DNA of 64,000 bases from Nocardioides sp. JQ2195 (GTDB taxonomy: Bacteria > Actinomycetota > Actinomycetes > Propionibacteriales > Nocardioidaceae), in the NCBI RefSeq assembly GCF_012272695.1, contig NZ_CP050902.1, positions 930,001 to 994,000 of the forward strand, given 5' to 3'. The position numbers and the translations under genes are program-made. Below, in pieces: positions 22,584-30,887 of this stretch. The notes beneath the pieces were generated by a model. That model did not search any database, was not told the DNA's origin, and was given only the letters and a program-made list of their open reading frames with translations. The stretch's first letter is position 1. Each line of letters starts with the position of its first letter.

Positions 22584-22628
22584 GTGACCCCTGTTACTGA
22601 TGTGACACTTGGTACTCGTGTGAAACTT
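22584..22628. promoter_or_regulatory. Five 9-bp direct repeats upstream of the amidase gene
   Basis: Units begin at 22584, 22593, 22602, 22611 and 22620 with cores GTGAC, GTTAC, GTGAC, GGTAC and GTGAA. The spacing is exactly 9 bp throughout. The last unit ends about 23 bp before the start codon at 22652. M. tuberculosis MtrA recognises 9-bp direct repeats upstream of cell-wall hydrolase genes, so an MtrA-type site is the leading guess. Confidence 0.6.
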
Positions 22629-22651
22629 CCCCCGCACTGGAGTAGCCGAGT

Positions 22652-25600
22652 ATGCGCCCGAACAAGGCCCGTTTCGTCACCGCCTGCCAACAGATCTTGG
22701 CACTCGGTGCAGTCCTCGCTGTCGTGGCTCCGGCCGCCAACGTGATCTCGCTCGACGTCGTGGGCACGCGCCCCGGCGCCGAGGCGCCGACGCACGGACC
22801 CGGCACAGCCACCGACCGGGGCCTGGGGCTCCCGGGCACCGAGGCCACGCCCGCGCGCCGGGCCGAGGTCGCCCAGGACGAGGAGGACGAGGCGGAGGTC
22901 GAGACCGCACCGGTCGACCCCGTCGTCAAGGAGTACGCGCTCACGGCGGCCAGCACCGACACGTCCGCCCCCGCCGCTCCCCGGAAGGCCGACCCGGGCT
23001 CCACCGCCGACGAGCCCGAGGACGAGGCCACGGAGGCGCCGGCGACCGGACCGCGCACCGCCGCGAGCGCCGCACCGACCGAGATCCTCTCCGACGTCGA
23101 GGAGGTGACCGGTTACGGCGCAGTCGGTGTCACCTGGAGCCACGGTGAGGCCATCGCGGAGGACGACATCACCGTCGAGTTCCGGACTCGCACCGGCGAC
23201 ACGTGGTCGACGTGGACGCCGACGGACTACCACGACGAGCACGGTCCCGAGGCCGGGTCCGTCGAGGCCGACCAGACCCGTCCGGGCACGGACGCACTGC
23301 TGGTCGGTGAGGTGGACCAGGTGCAGGCCAAGGTCGTCCTCGCCGCAGGGGTCGACGTCCCCGACGACATGTCCCTGGCCGTGATCGCGCCGGGCTCCGG
23401 GACCACCGAGACCGAGCAGCCGGCCATCGACACCGGCGACCTCGGCGACCAGCAGGAGGCTGGCAAGGCCACCGCAGGCGGCACCGCCGAGGGGGACGTG
23501 GAGACCGGGGCAGCCACGGAGGTCGAGGCCGGCGACGGTGACACCGTCCTGGACTCCGACGCCGGTGACCTGGCCCTGCAGGCCGGCAGCTACACCCCGA
23601 AGCCGAAGATCTACTCCCGAGCACAGTGGGGCGCCAACGAGCGGATGCGTGACGCCGGTTCGTTGCGCTACTACGAGATCCACGCGGGCTTCGTCCACCA
23701 CACCGTCAACGCCAACGACTACTCGCGGGCGCAGGTGCCGGGAATCATCCGCAGCATCTACGCCTACCACACCCAGAGCCGGGGCTGGAGCGACATCGGC
23801 TACAACTTCCTGGTCGACAAGTTCGGTCGCGTCTGGGAAGGCCGGTACGGCGGCGTGGACCGCCCGGTCGTCGGCGCCCACACCCTGGGCTACAACGACT
23901 ACGCCTTCGCCATGTCGGCGATCGGCAACTTCGAGACCGCCAAGCCGACCGCGAGCATGATCGACGCCTACGCACGCCTCTTCGCGTGGAAGCTGTCCCT
24001 GCACGGCATCGACGCGGCCAGCACCTCCCAGCGGGTCGGCAACCGGACCTTCGCGGCGATCAACGGCCACCGTGACGCCGGGTCCACCGCGTGCCCGGGA
24101 CGGTATCTCTACGCCAAGATCCCCACGATCCGCAGCAAGGCAGCGCAGTACCAGGCCGACTGGAGCGGACGCAGCCTGGCGACGGACGTGGTCTCCTCGG
24201 CCTACCCGGACATCCTGCTGCGGCGGGCCTCGGACAAGGCCGGCTACGCCCTGCCCACCCAGGGCATGCTGCGCTGGAAGGGCGCCACGTCCTCGTCGAC
24301 CGGGTGGAGCCGCTACGACCAGATCGTGGCAACGCCTGACGTCACCGGCGATGCGCACAGCGACGTCCTGGTCCGCAACGCGGCCACCGGGGTCACCTCG
24401 ATCCGACCGGGCAACGGGGCCGGCCAGTTCGGTGAAGCCATGACCAGCCAGCAGAACATGGTGGGATTCGACCAGGTCGCCGCGGTCGGGAACTTCAACC
24501 GGCGCTCACGCAACGACTTCGTGGCACGCAACCCGAAGACGGGTTACCTCTACCTCTACCGCGGTGTGTCGGGGGCCAAGCTGCGTCGTACCCTGATGAG
24601 CAAGGACTGGCAGGCCTACAACCTCACGGTCGGTGCCGGGGACGTGAACGGGGACGGCATTCCCGATGTCTACTCACGCGACAAGGCCGGCAACCTCTGG
24701 TTCCACGCCGGCTCCGGGCGCAGCGAGCTGAAGGCGCCGGTCAAGATCTCGGGCGGCTGGAGCCAGTACGACACGATCACAGGTTTCGGCGACATCAACG
24801 GTGACGGCATCGGCGACCTCTACGCCCGCAACGCCGGCAACCACAAGGGGTACGTGTTCCCGGCACGCCGTGACGGCTCCCTGGGTCACTGGCTGGGTCC
24901 CTTCGGCAAGCTCGGGACCAAGACCAACCTCAGCGTCGCCAACGTCGTCGGCACCAAGGACCCCGACGTGATCGCTCGCAAGGGCGACAGCCTCAAGGTC
25001 ATCGCGCACCGCGGGACGCAGAACGCGAGTGCACCGGTTCCCACCACGAACAGCGCGATGGGCAAGGCGAACCTCCTCCTGAACGTCGGTGACTGGGACC
25101 GCGACGGCCATGGCGACATGGTGGTCCGCAACGGCTCGACCGGTCGGTTGAAGCTGCTCCGGGGCCTGGGTGACGACAAGTTCGCCAAGCCGGTCTCCAT
25201 CGGCTCCGGGTGGAGCAACGTGCGACTCCTCGCCGCCGTGGGGGACGCCACCGGGGACGGCTATCCCGACCTGATGGGGCAGCCACAGGGCAAGGCGATG
25301 CGCATCTATCCCGGCGCGGGTGACGGCGTCCGCGGCAGCTACGTCGCCAGGGGCGCGATCTCGGCCAGCGAGCAGGTCGGAGGCGGCCGGTGGACAGGTG
25401 ACGGCGCACCCGACAGCCTGTTCCGGGTGGGCGACCGGATGGTGCTCTACACCGGCAACGGACCGGGTGGTCTCTCCGGTGCGCCGCGCAGCCTGACCGG
25501 CGTCAGCCTGGCGCCGTACGACTGGGTGATCAGCGCGGGTGACATCGACCGCAACGGACGCCCTGATCTCGTGGTGCGCAGGAAGAGCGACGGCACGTTG

Positions 25601-25684
25601 TGGCTGCTGCCCGGAAGGAACAAGGGCTACTCCTCGCCGAAGTTCCTGGCCGAGGGGTTCGCGGGCTACGACCTGGCCGGGTGA
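22652..25684 (+). CDS. Secreted N-acetylmuramoyl-L-alanine amidase (PGRP domain) with FG-GAP/VCBS-like repeats
   Basis: A 1010-aa exported protein. The signal region is FVTACQQILALGAVLAVVAPAANV. Residues about 40-310 are Glu/Asp/Thr/Ala-rich and include a beta segment. The peptidoglycan recognition/amidase_2 domain is at about 316-502, with zinc ligands His in FVHHTVN, His in NGHRDAGS and Cys in ACPGRYL, so it should be catalytically active. The C-terminal half (about 520-1010) has repeated D-x-N/T-x-D-G-x-x-D units (DVTGDAHSD, DVNGDGIPD, DINGDGIGD, DWDRDGHGD, DATGDGYPD) typical of calcium-binding beta-propeller repeats. The likely role is wall remodelling outside the cell. A 9-bp repeat array precedes it. 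Confidence 0.92.
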   Translation: MRPNKARFVTACQQILALGAVLAVVAPAANVISLDVVGTRPGAEAPTHGPGTATDRGLGLPGTEATPARRAEVAQDEEDEAEVETAPVDPVVKEYALTAASTDTSAPAAPRKADPGSTADEPEDEATEAPATGPRTAASAAPTEILSDVEEVTGYGAVGVTWSHGEAIAEDDITVEFRTRTGDTWSTWTPTDYHDEHGPEAGSVEADQTRPGTDALLVGEVDQVQAKVVLAAGVDVPDDMSLAVIAPGSGTTETEQPAIDTGDLGDQQEAGKATAGGTAEGDVETGAATEVEAGDGDTVLDSDAGDLALQAGSYTPKPKIYSRAQWGANERMRDAGSLRYYEIHAGFVHHTVNANDYSRAQVPGIIRSIYAYHTQSRGWSDIGYNFLVDKFGRVWEGRYGGVDRPVVGAHTLGYNDYAFAMSAIGNFETAKPTASMIDAYARLFAWKLSLHGIDAASTSQRVGNRTFAAINGHRDAGSTACPGRYLYAKIPTIRSKAAQYQADWSGRSLATDVVSSAYPDILLRRASDKAGYALPTQGMLRWKGATSSSTGWSRYDQIVATPDVTGDAHSDVLVRNAATGVTSIRPGNGAGQFGEAMTSQQNMVGFDQVAAVGNFNRRSRNDFVARNPKTGYLYLYRGVSGAKLRRTLMSKDWQAYNLTVGAGDVNGDGIPDVYSRDKAGNLWFHAGSGRSELKAPVKISGGWSQYDTITGFGDINGDGIGDLYARNAGNHKGYVFPARRDGSLGHWLGPFGKLGTKTNLSVANVVGTKDPDVIARKGDSLKVIAHRGTQNASAPVPTTNSAMGKANLLLNVGDWDRDGHGDMVVRNGSTGRLKLLRGLGDDKFAKPVSIGSGWSNVRLLAAVGDATGDGYPDLMGQPQGKAMRIYPGAGDGVRGSYVARGAISASEQVGGGRWTGDGAPDSLFRVGDRMVLYTGNGPGGLSGAPRSLTGVSLAPYDWVISAGDIDRNGRPDLVVRRKSDGTLWLLPGRNKGYSSPKFLAEGFAGYDLAG

Positions 25685-25698
25685 TCCCCGGGACAGGC

Positions 25699-26439
25699 TC
25701 AGGCCATCCAACGAGCGGTGGTGCGCTCGTCACTGGCGCGCCGCTCCAGGGTCTCCGGGTCGGGGTTCCTCAACCAGACCGTGGAACCGCCCCTGACCAG
25801 CGGTGACACGAAGGTGGCGAAACCCGTCGGGGAAGCGGGATTCGCCGTGGTCAACAAGCGCCCGCCGTCGGCAACGAGGTCCGTGACCTCGCCGGCGGCG
25901 GGCGCCACCAGCTCGGCCTGGGTACCCCACTCGTGCACAGCCTCGCTCCCGGGGCCCGGAGGGTCGAACGGCACGAAGGAGTCGGGCTGCCCCCACACCT
26001 CGACACCGAAGTCGTGCACACCCTCCGGCAGGGCGGTCGGGAAGCGCACCCCCAGGGGAAGCAGGGCGCTGGCCACCACCGGCACACGGCCGGCCAGCTC
26101 GGCGTACGTCGTGACGCCGTCGGGTCCGCAGAGCACCGCACGAACGTCGTCGTCCACGGGGATGCTGCCCGGGAAGGAGACCACCAGCCCCGCGTTCCAT
26201 GCGGCGCCGAGGAAGACCGGGCCGAGCCAGTGCGTGGGCAGGTCGACCAGGACCCGGTCGCCGGGCTCCAGGTCGAGCTCCTCGACGAGGAGGCTCGAGG
26301 TCTTCGCCACCCAGTTGGAATAGGTGGCCACGGAGAGCTCGACGCGCTCACCGGTCGCGTCGTCGTAGAACGTGACGAGGGGCCGGCCGGGGTCCTTGCG
26401 GAGCATGTCGGCGAGCAGGGCGGGGAAGGTGGCAACCAT
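25699..26439 (-). CDS. TIGR03089 family protein (AMP-binding-enzyme-like)
   Basis: A 246-aa protein of the TIGR03089 family, which resembles the N-terminal portion of acyl-CoA synthetases but is much shorter. Visible features are FPALLADMLRKDPGRPLVTFYDDATGERVELSVATYSNWVAKTSSLL and LEPGDRVLVDLPTHWLGPVFLGAAWNAG. There is no complete adenylate-forming P-loop (STGTTG-like), so catalysis as a normal ligase is doubtful. The homologous M. tuberculosis gene Rv3268 lies next to the LCP gene Rv3267, the same neighbourhood as here. ATG 26439 is preferred over 26445. Confidence 0.85.
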   Translation of the reverse strand: MVATFPALLADMLRKDPGRPLVTFYDDATGERVELSVATYSNWVAKTSSLLVEELDLEPGDRVLVDLPTHWLGPVFLGAAWNAGLVVSFPGSIPVDDDVRAVLCGPDGVTTYAELAGRVPVVASALLPLGVRFPTALPEGVHDFGVEVWGQPDSFVPFDPPGPGSEAVHEWGTQAELVAPAAGEVTDLVADGGRLLTTANPASPTGFATFVSPLVRGGSTVWLRNPDPETLERRASDERTTARWMA

Positions 26440-26462
26440 GCCCACAGCCTAGGATCAGGTCC

Positions 26463-27530
26463 ATGCCTGAGCTCTCTCCCCCCGAAGCAGTGATCGTCGC
26501 CGGTGGGTTCGGCACCCGGCTGCTGCCGCTGACCGCACGCCGCCCCAAGCACCTGCTGGACGTCGGGGGAGTGCCGTTCCTGGAGCACCAGGTCGCACGC
26601 CTCGCCGAGGCCGGTGTGGAACACATCGTGCTGGCCACCTCCTACCACGCCGACATGTTCGCGCCGGTCCTCGGCGACGGGAGTCGCTGGGGCGTCCGGC
26701 TCGACTACGTGCTCGAGGAGGAGCCGCTCGGCACCGGCGGAGCGATTCGCAACGTGGCCGACTCCCTGACCGACGACCCGAACGGCGCGGTCATCATCCT
26801 CAACGGGGACGTGCTCTCCGGGCACGACCTGGCCGCCCAGCTGGCCGACTTCCGCGCGGGCCGCAACGGCCGCCGAGTCGACGTCTCGCTGCACCTCGTG
26901 GAGGTCGACGACGCCCGTGCCTTCGGCTGTGTGCCCACCGACGAGGAGGGGCGCGTGCTGGACTTCGTGGAGAAGTCCGAGAATCCGGTCACCAACCAGA
27001 TCAACGCCGGCTGCTACATCTTCCGCCGCGACATCATCGACACCATCCGGGCCGACACAGTGGTGTCGGTGGAGCGGGAGACCTTCCCGGGACTGGTGGC
27101 CGACGCGCACCTGGTCGTCGGATTCGTGGACTCGGCCTACTGGCGCGACGTCGGTACGCCGGCAGCACTGGTCGCCGCCTCACGCGACGTCGTGCTCGGT
27201 GTGGCGCCGACACCCGCGGTCGCCGCCGTGGACTCGGGTGCTCGCATCGACCCCAGCGCCACCGTCGGTGAGGCCGAGGTCGGCGGGGGCAGCGTGGTGA
27301 TGGCGAACGCCACGATCGCGGACGGAGCCGAGGTGACCGGGTCAGTGGTGATGACCGGAGCCCGCATCGAGGCCGGCGCAAGAGTCGTCGACTCGGTCGT
27401 CGGACCGGGCGCCGTGGTCGGCGATAAAGCGGAGCTCAGGGAGGCCACCCTGGGAGACGAAGCAACGATCGGCGCCGCCGTTACGCTCCCCGTGGGAGAG
27501 CGTGTCGACTGCGCCGATCATCGTGGGTGA
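26463..27530 (+). CDS. manB: Mannose-1-phosphate guanylyltransferase / sugar nucleotidyltransferase (Rv3264c-like)
   Basis: A 355-aa enzyme. The N-terminal nucleotidyltransferase domain starts with the P-loop AVIVAGGFGTRLLPLTARRPKHLLDVGG, continues with EEEPLGTGGAIRNV and the metal-binding ILNGDVLSG, then VDSAYWRDVGTPAALVAASRDV. The C-terminal half (about 250-355) is a left-handed beta-helix hexapeptide repeat (GARIDPSATVGEAEVGGGSVV). Length and arrangement match M. tuberculosis ManB (Rv3264c), which forms GDP-mannose. The sugar specificity is inferred from synteny. It is divergent from the TIGR03089 gene. Confidence 0.85.
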   Translation: MPELSPPEAVIVAGGFGTRLLPLTARRPKHLLDVGGVPFLEHQVARLAEAGVEHIVLATSYHADMFAPVLGDGSRWGVRLDYVLEEEPLGTGGAIRNVADSLTDDPNGAVIILNGDVLSGHDLAAQLADFRAGRNGRRVDVSLHLVEVDDARAFGCVPTDEEGRVLDFVEKSENPVTNQINAGCYIFRRDIIDTIRADTVVSVERETFPGLVADAHLVVGFVDSAYWRDVGTPAALVAASRDVVLGVAPTPAVAAVDSGARIDPSATVGEAEVGGGSVVMANATIADGAEVTGSVVMTGARIEAGARVVDSVVGPGAVVGDKAELREATLGDEATIGAAVTLPVGERVDCADHRG

Positions 27531-27560
27531 AGCAAGGGATAGAGCCGTCGGCTGACCGAC

Positions 27561-27588
27561 GTCGCTGACCGCCGCGGCGGTCAGCGAC
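27561..27588. terminator. 28-bp perfect palindrome between convergent genes
   Basis: The arms 27561-27574 and 27575-27588 are perfect reverse complements (GTCGCTGACCGCCG on the left). As RNA the centre would open into a small loop. It lies between the manB stop and the stop of the DUF3105 gene at 27592, so it can serve both strands. Confidence 0.7.
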
Positions 27589-27591
27589 CGG

Positions 27592-28350
27592 TCACATGCC
27601 CCGGGGCTCGGGGGAGTCGAAGAAGTCGTACTGCTTCATGAAGCTGTCGAGGGCCTCGCCGGAGACGTCGGAACAGTACTGCCAGACACCGACCTGCTTC
27701 TCGACCTGGCTGACCGGGACGTCGTGACCGCCCTTGGACCAGTGGGTCAGTGCGATGTGCTGGCCATCGGGGAACGCCTTGCCGTCGGACGAGAGCCACG
27801 GCACGGCCTTGAACTTCAGCCGCGGGTTGCTGGTGCCCTTGAGCTTGGTGGCGATGGCACGGATCTCGGTCATCATGTCGTTGTCGTCAGCCGCCGTCTC
27901 GTCGTACCAGAGGATGGTGTAGCCGTGCTCGAGGTTGTGCACGAGCTTCTCGAGACGGGGCCGGTCGTCCTTGGTGTAGAGCTTCCGGTCCATCTCGTCG
28001 GGGTATTCCTCGTGGGTGCCGAAGGCCGGAGGAGCATCGGTGTAGTCGACGTCGACGTCGGCCTTGACGTGCTGCTGGTTGCCGTCAGCCTTCTTGGTGA
28101 TGATGTCCTGACAGACACTCTTCGAGGCGCCGATGTCAGCGATGGCGACGTCCTCGTAGGCGCGCAGGTCCCACCAGTTCTTGATCGGCTGGTAGGCCGC
28201 CAGCCCGACGATGACGAGAGCGACCAGTGCGCAGACTCCGATGATGACGGCACCCTGCCGCTTGTCGGCTCGCTTCTGGTCACTGCGCAGCTTGTCGGCA
28301 ACCTCGTGTCGGCTCACCTTCTTGGAGCTGACCTTCTTGGATTTGGCCAC
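27592..28350 (-). CDS. DUF3105 domain-containing membrane-anchored protein
   Basis: A 252-aa protein. A strongly basic cytoplasmic N-terminus (SKKVSSKKVSRHEVADKLRSDQKRADKR) precedes one transmembrane helix at about residues 32-52 (GAVIIGVCALVALVIVGLAAY). The outer domain carries the DUF3105 hallmarks: YTDAPPAFGTHEEYP, VHNLEHGYTILWYDE and IALTHWSKGG with conserved His residues, suggesting metal binding. Function is unknown. Cysteine in SVCQD and the last QYCSDV could form a disulphide. It is separated by about 50 bp from the F420 genes on the same strand. Confidence 0.85.
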   Translation of the reverse strand: MAKSKKVSSKKVSRHEVADKLRSDQKRADKRQGAVIIGVCALVALVIVGLAAYQPIKNWWDLRAYEDVAIADIGASKSVCQDIITKKADGNQQHVKADVDVDYTDAPPAFGTHEEYPDEMDRKLYTKDDRPRLEKLVHNLEHGYTILWYDETAADDNDMMTEIRAIATKLKGTSNPRLKFKAVPWLSSDGKAFPDGQHIALTHWSKGGHDVPVSQVEKQVGVWQYCSDVSGEALDSFMKQYDFFDSPEPRGM

Positions 28351-28396
28351 GAATCAGGCTTCTCTCACATCGTCAGGGGGAGTACGTCGGCAGAGT

Positions 28397-29437
28397 CTAC
28401 GGACTGCTCGGAAGAAACGTGACCTCGACCATCCGACCATCTGGCCGACCACCCGGCCGACCACCCGGCCGACTCCCCGGAGGATCGTCCGGGACGGGGG
28501 TCGAGGAGAGCCGCCACCCGAAGGCGAAGGCCAGCGCCTCGAGGCGGATCTGCACGTCGGCGGCCGAGGCGCTCAGGCTGGTGCGGACCCGGCCCTCGAG
28601 CACCGAGACCTCAGCCTCCTGCCCGAGCACGGACGTGACAGCGATCGCGAGGTCCTCGGCCAGGGCCGGGCTGCCGAACACCTCGCCACCGGTTCCGGAC
28701 AGGGCGTGCACGACGGCCTCCCTCGTGCCGTAGCCGAACATGTCGGCGCCGTCCGCGCGGACGAGGGCACTCGCCCCGGAGCCGTCCTCGCCGGAGGGGA
28801 GGACCAGGTCGGCGCGCCCGCGGATCACTGCGAACGGCCGGGCCGCCAGCTTGCCGCTCGCCAGCTCGGCCGCGCCGGCGAGCTCGTCGGCAACGGCCGG
28901 GGCGGTGACGGCCAGTGCGTTGCCGTAGGCGTCGTCACGGCCGGCGAAGTCCTCCAGGACCAGGAGGCCGGCTGCTCCGATGGCGATGTCGCCCTGACCG
29001 TTGCGCCACGCACGACCGGCGGTGTCGGTGATGAGCACCCCGACGTTGGCCCCGGTGCGCTCGGCGATCGCGGCCCGGACCGCTCGCGCCGTGCGGTCGG
29101 GGTCCGCCGGGAGGAGCAGGTAGTCACCGGCCGTCACGTTGGACGCGTCGATCCCCGCCGCCGCCATGGTCAAGCCGAGGTGGTTGCGCACGATCGTCGT
29201 GGGCCCGCGGCGGGCCACCACCCGAACGGTCTCGCCGGCGATGCCGGCCAACCGGTCGCCCGTGCGTCGACGCCCCTCGGCCTTGCTCACGACCTTGCTG
29301 GTGATCGTGAGGACGTCACCGTCGACGAGGTCGCACACGGACAACGCGAGCGCGGCCAGGTCGTCACCTTCCAGGACCTCGCCGATGCCGTCGGGGGCGA
29401 CGACGACCAGCTCGTGGCGCCCCGGGTCGACGGTCAT
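28397..29437 (-). CDS. fbiB: Coenzyme F420-0:L-glutamate ligase without nitroreductase domain
   Basis: A 346-aa protein. Residues about 1-245 match the CofE/FbiB gamma-glutamyl ligase that adds glutamates to F420-0: LTITSKVVSKAEGR, GPTTIVRNHLGLTMAAAGID, GVLITDTAGRAWRNGQGDIAIG and FAVIRGRADLV. M. tuberculosis FbiB (448 aa) continues into an FMN-binding nitroreductase domain that reduces dehydro-F420-0; here only about 100 residues follow (MFGYGTREAVVHALSG onward), ending in a GGRPGGRPGGR-type repeat, and the nitroreductase motifs are absent. ATG 29437 overlaps the fbiA stop by four bases, so the pair is coupled. Confidence 0.92.
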   Translation of the reverse strand: MTVDPGRHELVVVAPDGIGEVLEGDDLAALALSVCDLVDGDVLTITSKVVSKAEGRRRTGDRLAGIAGETVRVVARRGPTTIVRNHLGLTMAAAGIDASNVTAGDYLLLPADPDRTARAVRAAIAERTGANVGVLITDTAGRAWRNGQGDIAIGAAGLLVLEDFAGRDDAYGNALAVTAPAVADELAGAAELASGKLAARPFAVIRGRADLVLPSGEDGSGASALVRADGADMFGYGTREAVVHALSGTGGEVFGSPALAEDLAIAVTSVLGQEAEVSVLEGRVRTSLSASAADVQIRLEALAFAFGWRLSSTPVPDDPPGSRPGGRPGGRPDGRMVEVTFLPSSP

Positions 29438-30438
29438 CGGACCAGGGCGACTGCTGCGGCAGCCATCGCCGAGGTGGCGGCGGGCGTGGTCATCATCAGG
29501 GGCACCGCACGGCACTCGATCCCGCCGGAACGGATGCGCTCGACCTGGTCGGCGTCCCGCTCGTCGACCAGCCACCCGTCGAGAACGCCTCCTTGGCTGC
29601 GGGCGCCGTAGTGACCGGCCACACCGGCTGCGCTGACCTCGACCCCGATCGAGGTGAGCATCTGCTCGGCCATGCCTCGGACGTGGCTGGCGCCCACGAT
29701 GGGGGAGAGCCCGACGACCGGCGCCGCGGTGTCCAGCAACGCCTCGCGTATGCCGGGGACGCCCAGGATGGTGCCGACCGAGACCACCGGGTTCGACGGA
29801 GGCACGACCACCAGGTCGGCTCCCGTGATCGCGTCGACCACGCCGGGCGCAGGAGTCGACTGGTCGAGCCCCACGAAGACCAGTGCCTCGGCGGGGACCT
29901 CGGCGCGGAGCCGGACCCAGTACTCCTGGAAGTGGATCACCCGCTTTCCGGACGCCGCCTCCGGGTCGGCGATCGCCACGTGGGTCTCGACCCGCTCGTC
30001 AGTCATCGGGAGCAGGCGTACGCCGGGCTGCCAACGCCGGCACAGGGCCTCGGTCACGGCGGACAACGGATAGCCGGCCTCGAGCATCTGGGTGCGTACC
30101 AGGTGCGTGGCGATGTCGCGGTCCCCGAGGCCGAACCACGTCGGTTCCACGCCGTAGGACGCCAGCTCCTCCTTCACGCTCCACGTCTCGTCACGCCGGC
30201 CCCATCCGCGCTCCAGGTCGATCCCGTCCCCGAGGGTGTACATCACGGTGTCGAGGTCCGGGCAGACCTTCAGCCCGTGCACCCAGAGGTCGTCGGCGGT
30301 GTTGGCCACGACGTTGACCGTGGTGTCGGACGCGAAGGGCAGGTCGCCCGACCGCAGGCCGTGCAGCAGGCCCTGCAGGAACCGGGCGCCGCCCATGCCG
30401 CCCGACAGGACCGTGATCGACTGGGTGTTCGACGTCAT
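29434..30438 (-). CDS. fbiA: 2-phospho-L-lactate / phosphoenolpyruvyl transferase of F420 synthesis
   Basis: A 334-aa CofD/FbiA enzyme that joins the activated three-carbon phosphate unit to the deazaflavin Fo to give (dehydro)F420-0. Motifs are ITVLSGGMGGARFLQGLL at the N-terminus, VNVVANTADDLWVHGLKVCPDLDTVMYTL, WFGLGDRDIATHLVRTQ and ADLVVVPPSNPVVSVGTILGVPGI. ATG 30438 is chosen because an AAGG site lies seven bases upstream; ATG 30444 is an alternative. It is divergent from the whiB gene, as fbiA and whiB2 are in M. tuberculosis. Confidence 0.95.
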   Translation of the reverse strand: MTSNTQSITVLSGGMGGARFLQGLLHGLRSGDLPFASDTTVNVVANTADDLWVHGLKVCPDLDTVMYTLGDGIDLERGWGRRDETWSVKEELASYGVEPTWFGLGDRDIATHLVRTQMLEAGYPLSAVTEALCRRWQPGVRLLPMTDERVETHVAIADPEAASGKRVIHFQEYWVRLRAEVPAEALVFVGLDQSTPAPGVVDAITGADLVVVPPSNPVVSVGTILGVPGIREALLDTAAPVVGLSPIVGASHVRGMAEQMLTSIGVEVSAAGVAGHYGARSQGGVLDGWLVDERDADQVERIRSGGIECRAVPLMMTTPAATSAMAAAAVALVR

Positions 30439-30500
30439 GGGCATACCTTGCCCGATCGGTCAGAACTTTGCTCCAGCGGGGGTTTATAGCAGATCTGGGC

Positions 30501-30529
30501 TTGACTTCGCGTCAGGACAGGCATGTAAT
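30501..30529 (+). promoter_or_regulatory. Promoter for the whiB gene
   Basis: TTGACT at 30501-30506 and TGTAAT at 30524-30529 are separated by 17 bp, a good sigma-70-type match. The transcript would start near 30536 and leave a roughly 40-nt leader containing GAGAGGAG before GTG 30576. On the other strand a TATAAA at 30483-30488 could serve fbiA, but no clear -35 accompanies it. Confidence 0.65.
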
Positions 30530-30575
30530 TCCATCAGTGTTGTTCACACATCGCCAGGGTCGAGAGGAGAATGTC

Positions 30576-30833
30576 GTGCGAGAACTTTTTCTCCTTGACG
30601 GGGACGATGCGGAAGAGTTCGGTTGGCAGGAACGAGCGCTGTGCGCCCAGACCGATCCCGAAGCGTTCTTCCCGGAGAAGGGTGGCTCCACCAGGGAGGC
30701 CAAGAAGGTCTGCCTGACCTGTGACGTGCGAGGCGACTGCCTCGAGTACGCCCTCATGAACGACGAGCGCTTCGGAATCTGGGGCGGCCTGTCGGAACGT
30801 GAGCGGCGAAAGCTGAAGAAGCGGGCGGTCTGA
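30576..30833 (+). CDS. whiB2: WhiB family iron-sulfur transcriptional regulator (WhiB2/WhmD-like)
   Basis: An 85-aa regulator. Four cysteines (ALCAQTD, KVCLTC, RGDC) form the [4Fe-4S] ligands in the order C-x29-C-x2-C-x5-C, followed by the turn GIWGGLSERER and a basic C-terminus KLKKRAV for DNA contact. Adjacent fbiA/fbiB and manB identify it as the WhiB2/WhmD type, which controls septation and division genes in mycobacteria. It binds the principal sigma factor. GTG 30576 is chosen because GAGAGGAG is correctly spaced and the upstream reading frame does not resemble the family. Confidence 0.93.
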   Translation: MRELFLLDGDDAEEFGWQERALCAQTDPEAFFPEKGGSTREAKKVCLTCDVRGDCLEYALMNDERFGIWGGLSERERRKLKKRAV

Positions 30834-30887
30834 CCCGCACGGACCGGATGAAGGTTTCCTGACCGGCGGCGACTAGGGTTGTCGGCC

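Noticed and set aside
22565..24358. 597-codon minus-strand frame opposite the amidase gene
   Set aside because: Mirror of a strongly supported secreted amidase; no domain seen.
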